Assembly: GCA_021324735.1 (NCBI GenBank)
Contig: JAJPIO010000007.1
Location: forward strand, 243,364 to 307,363
Source: Bacteroidota bacterium
GTDB taxonomy: Bacteria > Bacteroidota > Ignavibacteria > Palsa-1295
Direction: 5' to 3'
DNA: 64,000 nt
A program made the position numbers and the translations under genes. The notes under the pieces are model-generated. The model was not told where the DNA came from. It made no database searches and worked only from the letters and a program-made list of their open reading frames with translations. The first letter of the stretch is position 1, and each line of letters begins with the position of its first letter. Positions 38,302-47,577 of this stretch are shown here, piece by piece.

Positions 38302-40689
38302 TTACCCCTTCAAAAACCCCAACTCATACACCTGCGGCTGCAGCTTCTCGGTGAGCACTTCATACGCTGCTTTGAACGGAGCAAAACTAACCGGCGGGAA
38401 ATCGCCGCTGGCGTTGCGTGCTTCTATTGCTTTACGGACCTGATACCAGCCAACATCCGGGCGGTTTAACTTCAACTCTTCACGTACGGTGTGCACATCG
38501 GTGTGCGCAAAGTACGCCCTCCACAGCTCTTTACCTGCCGCTAGAACTGCTTTCGCTTCCGGTGAAAAAGTCTTGCCCTTTATGTACTGCACCATGAAGT
38601 CGCTCTCGAACCGGTCCGGCGCACCGACCTCTTCTTCCGTGTAGGGAATAAAGTGGTTCACGATGCTCCACTTCTTGCCGTTCCATTCCAGGTCGTTCGC
38701 GCTGGCGGTGAGGTTGCTGCCGTTGAAGAGCATCCAGACCAAGCAATCGTTTTTGAATTCTTCTGATAACGATTGATCGGCTTGTAGAAATTGATCGCGG
38801 TTATTTAGCCATGTAGGCTTGATCAATCTTCTTACTGAGAACATTACCGCCATTTGCCATAGGTTTTCTTGCGTAACATAAAAACCGTTTCCCTGACTAC
38901 AAGTCGAAGAAAACAATGCGGTCAACGTACCGGCGTGCTGCAAGTCATTAGCGTTGCTAAGTAAATAACCAATCGCATCTGAGCGCCATGCGGTTACCTT
39001 TGCCTTCGCCAATTGCGGATGTATCGCATTTTTTAGAGGAATGTTTATCGTATCAGTTTTTAGGCGAGGCAACCAAAGACTTAGAAAATTCTTGTTGCTA
39101 ATGTTATAAAAAGTTTTTTCACCTATTGCCCTGCCGGTTTTATCCAAAACCTCCGTGGCAATTTCCGTGATCTCGATTTTTTTATTAGAGTTAGTATTTG
39201 TTTGCCATATCAAAAAGCCAATCGGGAAATCACCACTCAGCCCTTCGAAAGCCTTACTATGAACGATGAAACCGCCGAGGTATTTTGCATTCCAAATCTC
39301 TCTAAACTTCTCGAAGTTTGGCGCATTGACATACTTTAATGTACTAAACGTCGCAAGTGTGGCATTTGGAAGCTCTCTGGAAATTCGTGCTATAAACTGA
39401 GTGAACAGTTCACGCGAAGCATAACCGTAATCATCCATCATTTCTGCCGTGCGCGTTTTTGCAACATCCGTTTTCCCTTCGTAGCCAAGATTGTTCGCGG
39501 CCTCCGCATATGGCGGATTCATCAGCACGAGAATCTTTTTCTTCGCGGAGATCGCATCGCGCAGCTTTTGAGGGATCTTGTTCGTGAGCGAATAATCTAT
39601 TGTGCCGAGATCGGTGATGTCATCGTTCAGGTAATCGTATTGGAAACGTTCTGCTCCAACGCAAGTCTTTGTGGCATACATGACATCAACGTCCGCCTGA
39701 TCGAGCGTACTCATGTAGACGTTACGCGGGTTCGAGTGCTTGACTTCGAGATTACCGACGCCGCAGCACATATCCCACACGATGTAGTCCTTCTGCCAGT
39801 TGTTGCCGAGCACTTCTGTTAGCTTGTCGTATGCCTTATCTACGACTTTCAGCGGTGTGTAGTACGCACCCTTAAAGCTTCGTTCATCGAGCGGGATGAG
39901 GCTGTCGCGGCGCTCTAATAGGTAATCTCGGTATTCGCTTGCGGGTGGCCGGTGATAGATCGCCCAGAACTGCCGGTATCCCTCCTTGTTGCCTAATTTG
40001 TAAAGTTTACCTCCGAGGCTAAACATCGGCATCGGACCTTGTGGCGTTGCCTGGTGAAGTAACTGCGCCGGCAGGTTCTCATGCGTCGCGGTCGTGCCAT
40101 CACTCATTACATCTGCAAAGAAGAGCAAAGCATAGTCGTCTGGCGCCACTCCAGCGATCTCCTTGCCGATCATCTCGACCCATTTATCGAAAACTTGCTT
40201 TAGATTGTCGGGCGTGATCTGCGTCCGAATAATTTCTCCGGACTTGATCGCCTCCTTGAAGGTCTTGATGAACTCCTCTTCGTGCGTCTCGATGCGAAAG
40301 GAGACGAAGTGCGTACCAATAAAGGCAGAGACGGCATCCAGCGCTTCCTGTGTATATCCACTAGCACGTTTACCCCACTTGATCGTCTTCTTCGCAAGAA
40401 ACGGGACCACAACATCACTCTTCATAATGGCCGCCTTCTGCGTATCGCAGACGGCGAGTAACGGGGGAACATGTTCGCCTTTGTCCAACGCCTGCTGCAC
40501 GTAATGCAGCAGTTGCGTAAACATCGCATAGGTGGAGTTCTTATACCCGTCCTTCGCCTCGAACCAGACCTCATCGGTTTGGATGTCGATCAGGTTTTTC
40601 GAGTATCCTTTGAGACCGAGGGCCTTGATGTAGATGTCCTTTACATCTTCTTCGCTCTTGGCTTGCTTTAACTTTTCGAACAGGGTCAT
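38302..40689 (-). CDS. Type IIG-like restriction enzyme/N6-adenine DNA methyltransferase
   Basis: VWDMCCGVGNLE (SAM motif I), LVLMNPPYAEA (motif IV NPPY), N-terminal VWFEAKDG...QLLHYVQ resembling a PD-(D/E)xK nuclease core; no separate S subunit adjacent. Confidence 0.75.
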   Translation of the reverse strand: MTLFEKLKQAKSEEDVKDIYIKALGLKGYSKNLIDIQTDEVWFEAKDGYKNSTYAMFTQLLHYVQQALDKGEHVPPLLAVCDTQKAAIMKSDVVVPFLAKKTIKWGKRASGYTQEALDAVSAFIGTHFVSFRIETHEEEFIKTFKEAIKSGEIIRTQITPDNLKQVFDKWVEMIGKEIAGVAPDDYALLFFADVMSDGTTATHENLPAQLLHQATPQGPMPMFSLGGKLYKLGNKEGYRQFWAIYHRPPASEYRDYLLERRDSLIPLDERSFKGAYYTPLKVVDKAYDKLTEVLGNNWQKDYIVWDMCCGVGNLEVKHSNPRNVYMSTLDQADVDVMYATKTCVGAERFQYDYLNDDITDLGTIDYSLTNKIPQKLRDAISAKKKILVLMNPPYAEAANNLGYEGKTDVAKTRTAEMMDDYGYASRELFTQFIARISRELPNATLATFSTLKYVNAPNFEKFREIWNAKYLGGFIVHSKAFEGLSGDFPIGFLIWQTNTNSNKKIEITEIATEVLDKTGRAIGEKTFYNISNKNFLSLWLPRLKTDTINIPLKNAIHPQLAKAKVTAWRSDAIGYLLSNANDLQHAGTLTALFSSTCSQGNGFYVTQENLWQMAVMFSVRRLIKPTWLNNRDQFLQADQSLSEEFKNDCLVWMLFNGSNLTASANDLEWNGKKWSIVNHFIPYTEEEVGAPDRFESDFMVQYIKGKTFSPEAKAVLAAGKELWRAYFAHTDVHTVREELKLNRPDVGWYQVRKAIEARNASGDFPPVSFAPFKAAYEVLTEKLQPQVYELGFLKG

Positions 40690-40716
40690 TGAACTGGGTA
40701 TTAAATCACCTTGATA

Positions 40717-41031
40717 TTAAAACCATGAGACCGAGATAGGATCTCCTGCGTACGGGACTCGCAGCATGTTAAAACGAGTGGCCGGTATTTTACATCCCCC
40801 GACCATCCCTGTGTCTGCTCCGGCTGCTTGAGCAAAGAAGGTTATCCTATAAATAAAAACTCCGGGCGTGTACCCGGAGTCGTCAGTTTGAACTCGGATT
40901 ATTGTTCTTCCAATTACTCTGTGAGTGATTACCTCTTCCTCTTGCTGTCCGAGTTCAGGATTTAATTGTTGGTCCCGATCTTCGAAGAGATGAAGTTGAT
41001 CGGGATCCACTTTGCGCTTTTTGATTCGCAT
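40717..41031 (-). CDS. Small hypothetical protein, first gene of the restriction/Shedu operon
   Basis: 104 aa, 27 nt upstream of the restriction-methyltransferase on the same strand; N-terminal DPDQLHLFED. Confidence 0.55.
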   Translation of the reverse strand: MRIKKRKVDPDQLHLFEDRDQQLNPELGQQEEEVITHRVIGRTIIRVQTDDSGYTPGVFIYRITFFAQAAGADTGMVGGCKIPATRFNMLRVPYAGDPISVSWF

Positions 41032-41391
41032 AGCGTTTCCTCTTAATGTGGACGCGCACGATCATTGTGCATCGCACACCTCCGGGTTTTTGGTTAAGGA
41101 GTTTACCGGCTTACCACGATCGCGTGGTGTAAGCCTAGCGAATCATGGTGGGCCGGGACACTCCACGCGTTATCGTATCAATCGTGGTATTTGTGGTCTC
41201 CATTCGGTCTGTGTCCCGTTCAAAAAAACTGTTTCTTAACTAAACGTCATACATCGTGCCAAATTAGAAAATGGGTATTTTGTTTTATTTTCCGCGTAAG
41301 AATTTTTGGTGTTGTAATCGGAGTACAATCGTTGTCGATTATCGCGTGCACTCTGTCGCTCTTTCAGGGCTTTGGAATAAAATAAACGCAC

Positions 41392-41563
41392 GCGATCCAG
41401 GGGTTGCGCTCCTTCGTCGCTTCACCCCTGGCTATTAACCTTCGTTCCTCCGGCACTTTGGGATTTAAATAATCGACTCCTTCGGGGCAGCGGGTCGGGC
41501 AAGAGCCTGCCCTGAGCTTGTCGAAGGGACCCGCCGATCTACGCGTGTTCGGCACGTCCGTAC
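41392..41563 (-). repeat. Composite dispersed palindromic repeat, right copy (inverted relative to left)
   Basis: ccaggggttgcgctccttcgtcgcttcacccctggc and agagcctgccctgagcttgtcgaaggg (41502-41528, exact 27-bp reverse complement of 36993-37019). Confidence 0.8.
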
Positions 41564-41664
41564 AATTAGAGCGTGAACCGCGTCAAGCACGATCGATCTC
41601 GTCCAGCCGAAGATTCTTCGCTCCGCTCAGAATGACTCCTACTTTTTGAGAGTCACGGTCAGGC

Positions 41665-41725
41665 GGGAGGGGTGTCGGGCAAGAGCCTGCCCGGAGCTTG
41701 TCGAAGGGGTACACCGACCTACGCG
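41665..41725 (-). repeat. Third copy of the FDKLRAG/CPELVEG-encoding repeat
   Basis: gaggggtgtcgggcaagagcctgcccggagcttgtcgaaggggtacaccgacctacgcg is close to the reverse complement of about 36976-37033. Confidence 0.75.
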
Positions 41726-41744
41726 TGCCGTTCGCATTCGTAGC

Positions 41745-41825
41745 CGTAGCCTTCAGGCTACGCCGTGGGGTGCCAATATCATTCAGAGCGTACTTGTCCC
41801 CAAGCCGTAGGCTAAAGCCTACGGC
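41745..41825. repeat. Pair of short palindromic repeats
   Basis: cgtagcc-ttca-ggctacg (41745-41762) and gccgtaggct-aa-agcctacggc (41804-41825). Confidence 0.7.
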
Positions 41826-42289
41826 GACCTATCATTACGCGTATCGGCATTCCCCACAGCCCACATTCCCCTAATTATTCGATTTTGTGGATAAATAATT
41901 GAATAATTCTATATATTTGTGAAACATTTTATGCCATATTGCGTATCACTCTGACTGCCCAAGTTCCAACCTGGTAAACTGTCTCTGAGAGTACACTTAT
42001 GCAGATCCCTGCCGTTAGAGTCAGCTTGAGCATTCGGAAGCCACGAAGTCCTGGAACTGCGAAGAAAAAGCCTCAGGTGCTACTGTCCAGGAGACATTGC
42101 CTTCCCCTTCTTTGAAAATTGAGTAGGTTCTACCGCAGTGTACTATGCGTTAGAATCTAAAATAGATCGGAAGGAGTGCAGAAATCCACCGTACTTGAAC
42201 AACTGATCCCAGAACCCGAGTATCGGCGCAATTTTCGCAACCGATACCGTTTTTGCGATGTTTGTGGGCTGCCCTTAGTATAGGCACGG

Positions 42290-43372
42290 ATGATAATAGT
42301 TTTAGAACGCGGCGCAACAGAGCCGCAAATTGATCAGATTTCGAAGTATCTCACCAGTCGCGGCATTCGATTCGAGCGCATGAACGGCCGCCTGCAGACG
42401 GTGCTTGGCATCGTCGGCTCGACGGGTGGATATGATATAGCATCTCTCGCTACGATGCCCGGCGTCCAGGAAGTAGTTCGAGTTTCGTCGCCTTATCGGC
42501 TGAGTTCGCGCTCAGCCCACCCGGAGGATACCGTAATTACGATGCCGGATGGTACTCGCATCGGTGGCACCGCGCCCTCGATCGTTATCGCCGGACCGTG
42601 CTCGGTGGAATCCGAGGACCAGGTTCGTCGAACGGCGGAGATCGTTCGTAAAGCGGGCGTTCGTTTTATGCGCGGCGGCGCGTTCAAGCCTCGAACATCG
42701 CCCTACAGTTTTCAGGGTCTCGGCTTCGATGGCCTCGAACTGCTGAAGAAGGTGGGCGAAGAGTTCGGCATGTACATCGTGACCGAAGCGATGGAACCAG
42801 CGCAAGTGCCAGCCATCGCCGAGTACGCCGATATCGTTCAGGTGGGTTCGCGTAACATGCAGAACTTCCCGCTCTTAAAGCAGGTCGGCTCGATCGAGAA
42901 GCCGGTACTGCTGAAGCGCGGTGCCGCAAGTACCGTCGAAGAGTGGCTGATGGCTGCGGAGTATATCCTCGCCGGCGGCAACAATAATGTGATCCTGTGC
43001 GAGCGTGGTATTCGAACGTTCGAACCATCGCTTCGCTTTACGCCGGACCTCGCAGCCGTGCCGGTCGTTAAAAAGCTTTCGCATCTTCCGATCATCGTCG
43101 ATCCCTCGCATGCGACGGGCCGCCGAGAATTCGTATCGAGTATCGCTCGTGGTGCTATCGCGGTTGGCGCCGATGGTCTCATCGTTGAGGTCCATCCCGA
43201 TCCGGACCGCGCGCTTAGCGATGGTGCGCAAAGCTTAACGTTCGAGCTCTTCGAAGAAATGATGGGTGAACTGGTGCGCGTCGCGGACGCGGTAAATCGT
43301 CCGCTCTTGGTCGAGCCACTGCATAAAAAAGACGGAGCGTTCGTTCGCAAGCCGTCTTCCGTGCAGCAATGA
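42290..43372 (+). CDS. aroF: 3-deoxy-7-phosphoheptulonate synthase (single-domain, ferredoxin-like N-terminus)
   Basis: IVIAGPCSVESEDQV, RGGAFKPRTSPYSFQGLG, VQVGSRNMQNFPLLKQVG, PIIVDPSHATGRREFV. Confidence 0.94.
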   Translation: MIIVLERGATEPQIDQISKYLTSRGIRFERMNGRLQTVLGIVGSTGGYDIASLATMPGVQEVVRVSSPYRLSSRSAHPEDTVITMPDGTRIGGTAPSIVIAGPCSVESEDQVRRTAEIVRKAGVRFMRGGAFKPRTSPYSFQGLGFDGLELLKKVGEEFGMYIVTEAMEPAQVPAIAEYADIVQVGSRNMQNFPLLKQVGSIEKPVLLKRGAASTVEEWLMAAEYILAGGNNNVILCERGIRTFEPSLRFTPDLAAVPVVKKLSHLPIIVDPSHATGRREFVSSIARGAIAVGADGLIVEVHPDPDRALSDGAQSLTFELFEEMMGELVRVADAVNRPLLVEPLHKKDGAFVRKPSSVQQ

Positions 43373-43779
43373 CGATCCCGGACCTGCTTCGTTCATCGAA
43401 AACGATCGCGGTCGTGGGGATAAGCAACGAGCCGGATCGCCCAAGTTCGGATGTATCAGAACAACTGATGCGCCGAGGCTTCACGATCATTCCGGTCAAT
43501 CCTCGCTTAAAGGAGTGGCATGGTATTCCAGCCTATCCGTATGTTTCTTCTATACCGGAAGATATTTCGATCGATATCGTCGATATCTTTCGACGCTCCG
43601 AATTTACACCGGATACCGTGCGCGATATTTTGAAACGTAAGAACAAGCCCCGCTGCATCTGGCTACAGCAAGACATCATCAACGATGAAGCCCGTAAGCT
43701 TTCCGAGGATGCCGGTGTCTTTTATGTTGAAGATCGCTGTACGGCAGTAGAAGCGGCTCTCGCCAGAGTTACCGTTTAG
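43369..43779 (+). CDS. CoA-binding domain protein (YccU-like)
   Basis: KTIAVVGISNEPDRPSSDVSEQLMRRGFTIIPVNP, CIWLQQDIINDEA, VEDRCTAVE; ATGA overlap with aroF. Confidence 0.85.
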   Translation: MTIPDLLRSSKTIAVVGISNEPDRPSSDVSEQLMRRGFTIIPVNPRLKEWHGIPAYPYVSSIPEDISIDIVDIFRRSEFTPDTVRDILKRKNKPRCIWLQQDIINDEARKLSEDAGVFYVEDRCTAVEAALARVTV

Positions 43780-43792
43780 ACGTTTCCCTTGT

Positions 43793-44515
43793 ATGGAATG
43801 CTTCATCGTTGAACCAGCGGATATCGACCTGGAGCAGCGCCAGCTTCTCCTGCGTGGCGATGAAGCCCATCATGCGATACGATCGCTGCGGTTAATATCC
43901 GGCGATGAACTGCTCGCAACCGATCTTATCGGCACTTGCTACCATTGCCGACTTTCCTCTTCGGATAAGCAGGAAGCGATCTGCACAATTGATAAGGTGC
44001 TTCCGAATTTTGGAGAACCTTCGCGAGACGTGCTTCTCATTCAAGCGTTGATCTCGCAGCCAGCACGATGGGAGTTCTTACTTGAAAAAGCTACGGAGCT
44101 TGGCGTAAAAGCAATTCAGCCGATCGCGACCGAGCGTACGGAACGAGCCTCGTTCAAGCTGGATCGGTCCGAAAGAATTTTGCGCGCAGCAGTGAAGCAA
44201 ACGAAGCGGGCGTGTTTACCAATGTTGACGAATAGCCTTTCTTCACTTCGCGAAGCGTTGTCGAGCGCATTAAATCAAGGTCGGAAGGTGATTCTGTTGC
44301 ATGAAGAAGCGGAGGTTACGAACTCCCTTCACCATTGTATGTCAGCGTTAGAGAATGTTTCGTTGGCCATAGTCGTGGGTCCGGAAGGAGGATTCACCAA
44401 CGAAGAAGTCCAAATGGCGCGAGATAAATTCGGTGCTGAGATCGCTTCGCTCGGGCCGCGAAGATTACGAGCCGAAACGGCGGCAATAGCGGCATTAGCG
44501 ATAGTTACGGCTTAA
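43793..44515 (+). CDS. rsmE: 16S rRNA (uracil1498-N3)-methyltransferase
   Basis: GDEAHHAIRSLRL, LLEKATELGVKAIQPIATERTE, VVGPEGGFTNEEVQMA, ASLGPRRLRAETAAIAALAIV. Confidence 0.92.
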   Translation: MECFIVEPADIDLEQRQLLLRGDEAHHAIRSLRLISGDELLATDLIGTCYHCRLSSSDKQEAICTIDKVLPNFGEPSRDVLLIQALISQPARWEFLLEKATELGVKAIQPIATERTERASFKLDRSERILRAAVKQTKRACLPMLTNSLSSLREALSSALNQGRKVILLHEEAEVTNSLHHCMSALENVSLAIVVGPEGGFTNEEVQMARDKFGAEIASLGPRRLRAETAAIAALAIVTA

Positions 44516-45675
44516 TCGGCCATGACACTGAATACGTGACCGCTATCTCCTCCGATCAATAATGATCGTTCTCCTCGGGCAATATCATGCATTCGAGCAG
44601 TACTGGGTAAAGCAATCATTTCCCAACTCTTACCTCCATCATGGGAAATAAAGCTTTGACCCACAGAATCTAAGACCGCTATATCACTTCTTGAAAGGGC
44701 TACGATTTTTGTTGGAACATGACCAACCTGAAAGGATATTGAAGTAACGGTATTTCCTGAATCCTTTATGATATTATGATCTCGAGTCACGACCCAAAAG
44801 TCGTGCGTACGTGGGATACAGCTTAGTGAGATCACCCCGCCATTCGATTTCAGCGAAAGAAAACTTACTGTATCCAACCGGTTATTCGAACTTAAAACCT
44901 CTCCAGGAACACTTTGCCACGGATTACCAATATGACTAACACTAATATCAGTGCCATAGGCAAACACGTTGGAATCAGAGACATCGATTCCCCACAACGC
45001 TCGCGCTGCAGCGAATAAGCCCACGTGTCTGCCGGTATCAGTTGGTATCTTCCATAGATCGCCGTCCAAGTGGTCGGGGCTCGCATAAGAAGTAACAAGA
45101 TAGGCAGAATCCACCGACGAGACACCGGTAAGATAAAAGTTTGTAGGAAGCGAAAATCGGTACCAATGAGCTCCCTCGTCTGTAGTCATTGCAAGGTTAT
45201 AGGTTGGCTGGCCCGTTTCACCGACGTAATGACTTCCTGTTTCAAAAGCAAACTGTCGTTTTGGAACCGTCGTATTTACGAAAAGTTTGAATAGAATAAC
45301 AACAGCAACTATCACCAGCCCAAGAGCAGTTAATAGCTTCCAGCGCTTCTTTTTGATTAGTCTAATAATGCCGTACAGAGCAAAACCTACTATAATCAAC
45401 AGCAATCCCAGGATCAACCAGGCATAAATAAAGCTTCCGCCTCCGCTCCCTGCTTCTCCTGGCTTTATCCCAATGAGTAAGCCCTCTTTCATGTTGCGAA
45501 AAGTCATCGCTGTAATCTTCAACCCTGGAGGAGGAGCAATCGAAACCCAATGCCCCTCCTGCCACTCATAAAGATTACTGGCATTATCTAACGCGACCAG
45601 CGGACCATTGACATCATGGTTAAACTGAATTACAGAATTACTTGAAGGAAGCGGTAACTCAGTGATAGATTGCAT
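44512..45675 (-). CDS. Membrane-anchored beta-propeller-like hypothetical protein
   Basis: Two internal hydrophobic helices (YAWLILGLLLIIVGFALYGII, TALGLVIVAVVILFKLFV) followed by propeller-like repeats incl. FISHDGGKSWEMIALP. Confidence 0.5.
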   Translation of the reverse strand: MQSITELPLPSSNSVIQFNHDVNGPLVALDNASNLYEWQEGHWVSIAPPPGLKITAMTFRNMKEGLLIGIKPGEAGSGGGSFIYAWLILGLLLIIVGFALYGIIRLIKKKRWKLLTALGLVIVAVVILFKLFVNTTVPKRQFAFETGSHYVGETGQPTYNLAMTTDEGAHWYRFSLPTNFYLTGVSSVDSAYLVTSYASPDHLDGDLWKIPTDTGRHVGLFAAARALWGIDVSDSNVFAYGTDISVSHIGNPWQSVPGEVLSSNNRLDTVSFLSLKSNGGVISLSCIPRTHDFWVVTRDHNIIKDSGNTVTSISFQVGHVPTKIVALSRSDIAVLDSVGQSFISHDGGKSWEMIALPSTARMHDIARGERSLLIGGDSGHVFSVMAD

Positions 45676-45807
45676 TCCTACAATAGACTAGGTGAATAAA
45701 ACTGCGGCTCAAGCAGTATAACAATAACCCACAAAATAAGAGCAGTATATTTGAAAGAGTGAATCAAGATGAGCGGATTACTCAAAATACTCCATAGTAA
45801 ATAACGT

Positions 45808-45840
45808 CCCCTGGCTTCCGTCGGTTCAGGAAGCCAGGGT
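45808..45840 (-). terminator. Stem-loop, possible terminator of the downstream-reading minus-strand gene
   Basis: ccctggcttcc-gtcggttca-ggaagccaggg; T-tract weak. Confidence 0.5.
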
Positions 45841-45851
45841 ATTGGAAGTAG

Positions 45852-46211
45852 TTATTTCAATTCAAAGTGAAACACAATATCGGGCGGAAGACTAAGATCA
45901 ACTCCCGTAAACTTCCAGCTCAAAGCTTGAACCGGACCGCTGGGATTGTAATCTGTTGCCTCACCAATCGCCGATACAATATTTCCACCGGCGAGCGCCT
46001 GTGAAATATATTGCATTCCATTAACGACCTGTGCCTGAAACACCGGATCGAGTCCGCTTAGTGCATTCATCCAACGATCAGTCAGCGTAAAGCGAGAACT
46101 AAACGCACCAGCGAAATTCGCTGTCGCGTCACTCGCAAACGAGGCCCATCCGTTAGAATCAAGACCGCAAAGATAGCTTGTGAAATTAGCGTTATTTAAT
46201 TCAAGTGCCAT
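45852..46211 (-). CDS. Hypothetical protein
   Basis: 119 aa ORF with a stem-loop just 3'. Confidence 0.5.
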   Translation of the reverse strand: MALELNNANFTSYLCGLDSNGWASFASDATANFAGAFSSRFTLTDRWMNALSGLDPVFQAQVVNGMQYISQALAGGNIVSAIGEATDYNPSGPVQALSWKFTGVDLSLPPDIVFHFELK

Positions 46212-46523
46212 AATGATTGATTCTGATTTTTAGTGATTTAAGAAACGAGTTAAAAAAAGACCAGAGTCTAAAGGACACTGTGCACTAGCGACCACATTAT
46301 TCTCTGTCTATAAGGACATGTTTGGGAGCACCCCAAAGTGGACATCTATTTCAAAATTTTATCGATATTTTTTAATTGCTGAACGGCGCTTAACACGGCA
46401 GGGATGTAATTTCTGGCATTTCGATTAAGCCTGCCTCTTTCCGAACTCTCTCGCCCGCGAACGGCGTTATGCTGAGCCTGTTCCAATATAGGTATTTCGC
46501 GATTTTAATAGCATTTTGGCCGC

Positions 46524-47573
46524 ATGACAGACAACCTCCTCGAGGTCAAAGGACTCAAAAAATATTTCCCGATTAAGCGGGGCATCTTCTCGAAGACGGT
46601 CGGCTACGTCAAAGCGGTCGATGACGTGTCGTTTACAATCAAGCAAGGCGAGACACTGGGCCTTGTCGGTGAATCCGGATGTGGCAAAACAACGACCGGA
46701 CGAGCGATCCTTCGATTGATCGAGCCGACTGCAGGCTCTGTAAAATTCGAAGGGGAAGAAGTAACAACGATGTCCCCGCATCGTCTTCGCGAAATGCGGC
46801 GACAGATGCAGATCATCTTTCAGGATCCCTATAGCTCACTCAATCCGCGTATTACCGTAGGCGGCATGCTGACGGAAATCCTTAAAGTACATGGGTTGCG
46901 AAAAACCGATGCCGAGATCAAGGACCGCGTCAACGAGCTGTTGGAGTTAGTCGGACTTTCTCCGCTTCACGCTCGCCGTTATCCGCATGAATTTTCAGGC
47001 GGTCAGCGTCAGCGTATTGGTATTGCGCGTGCGCTTTCGGTCGAACCGAAGTTTATTGTATGCGATGAGCCGGTTTCTGCGCTCGACGTCTCGATCCAGT
47101 CGCAGGTCCTTAATCTGCTCATGGACTTGCAAGAGAAATTCGGACTGACATATCTCTTCATCGCTCACGATCTTTCGGTCGTGAAACACATCTCCGATCG
47201 TGTGGCCGTAATGTACTTAGGTGAAGTGGTCGAGATCACAGACTATAAGACGCTTTACGATTCTCCGCTGGCGCCATATACAGAAGCATTGCTTTCGGCA
47301 GTACCGATCGCTAATCCGCGCGCGAAGCGTGAGCGTATTGTTTTGACCGGTGATGTTCCATCGCCTGCGAATGTACCGAGTGGCTGCTATTTCCATCCAC
47401 GTTGCCCGAAAGTGATGCCCGAATGTTCTTCCGTGCACCCGCTACTTGCGGAAGATGAGCCGGATCATTCGGTTCGTTGTATTATCTATCCGAATAGTTG
47501 GCCAGCTTCAGTAACAATTCCAGAGCGGATTCGCAGCGGTAAGCAGCGAGAGACCGTAGAGGCTGCCGCCTAA
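46524..47573 (+). CDS. Oligopeptide/dipeptide ABC transporter ATP-binding protein (OppF/DppF-like)
   Basis: [51 protein letters not shown]-terminal [10 protein letters not shown] oligo_HPY motif. Confidence 0.93.
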   Translation: MTDNLLEVKGLKKYFPIKRGIFSKTVGYVKAVDDVSFTIKQGETLGLVGESGCGKTTTGRAILRLIEPTAGSVKFEGEEVTTMSPHRLREMRRQMQIIFQDPYSSLNPRITVGGMLTEILKVHGLRKTDAEIKDRVNELLELVGLSPLHARRYPHEFSGGQRQRIGIARALSVEPKFIVCDEPVSALDVSIQSQVLNLLMDLQEKFGLTYLFIAHDLSVVKHISDRVAVMYLGEVVEITDYKTLYDSPLAPYTEALLSAVPIANPRAKRERIVLTGDVPSPANVPSGCYFHPRCPKVMPECSSVHPLLAEDEPDHSVRCIIYPNSWPASVTIPERIRSGKQRETVEAAA

Positions 47574-47577
47574 ATTT

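Noticed and set aside
41364-41555. Minus-strand ORF (63 aa, ...GPFDKLRAGSCPTRC...)
   Set aside because: Lies within the right-hand repeat copy; spurious translation.
42838-43350. Long antisense ORFs over aroF (170 aa and others)
   Set aside because: aroF on the + strand is unambiguous; the antisense frames are coincidental.
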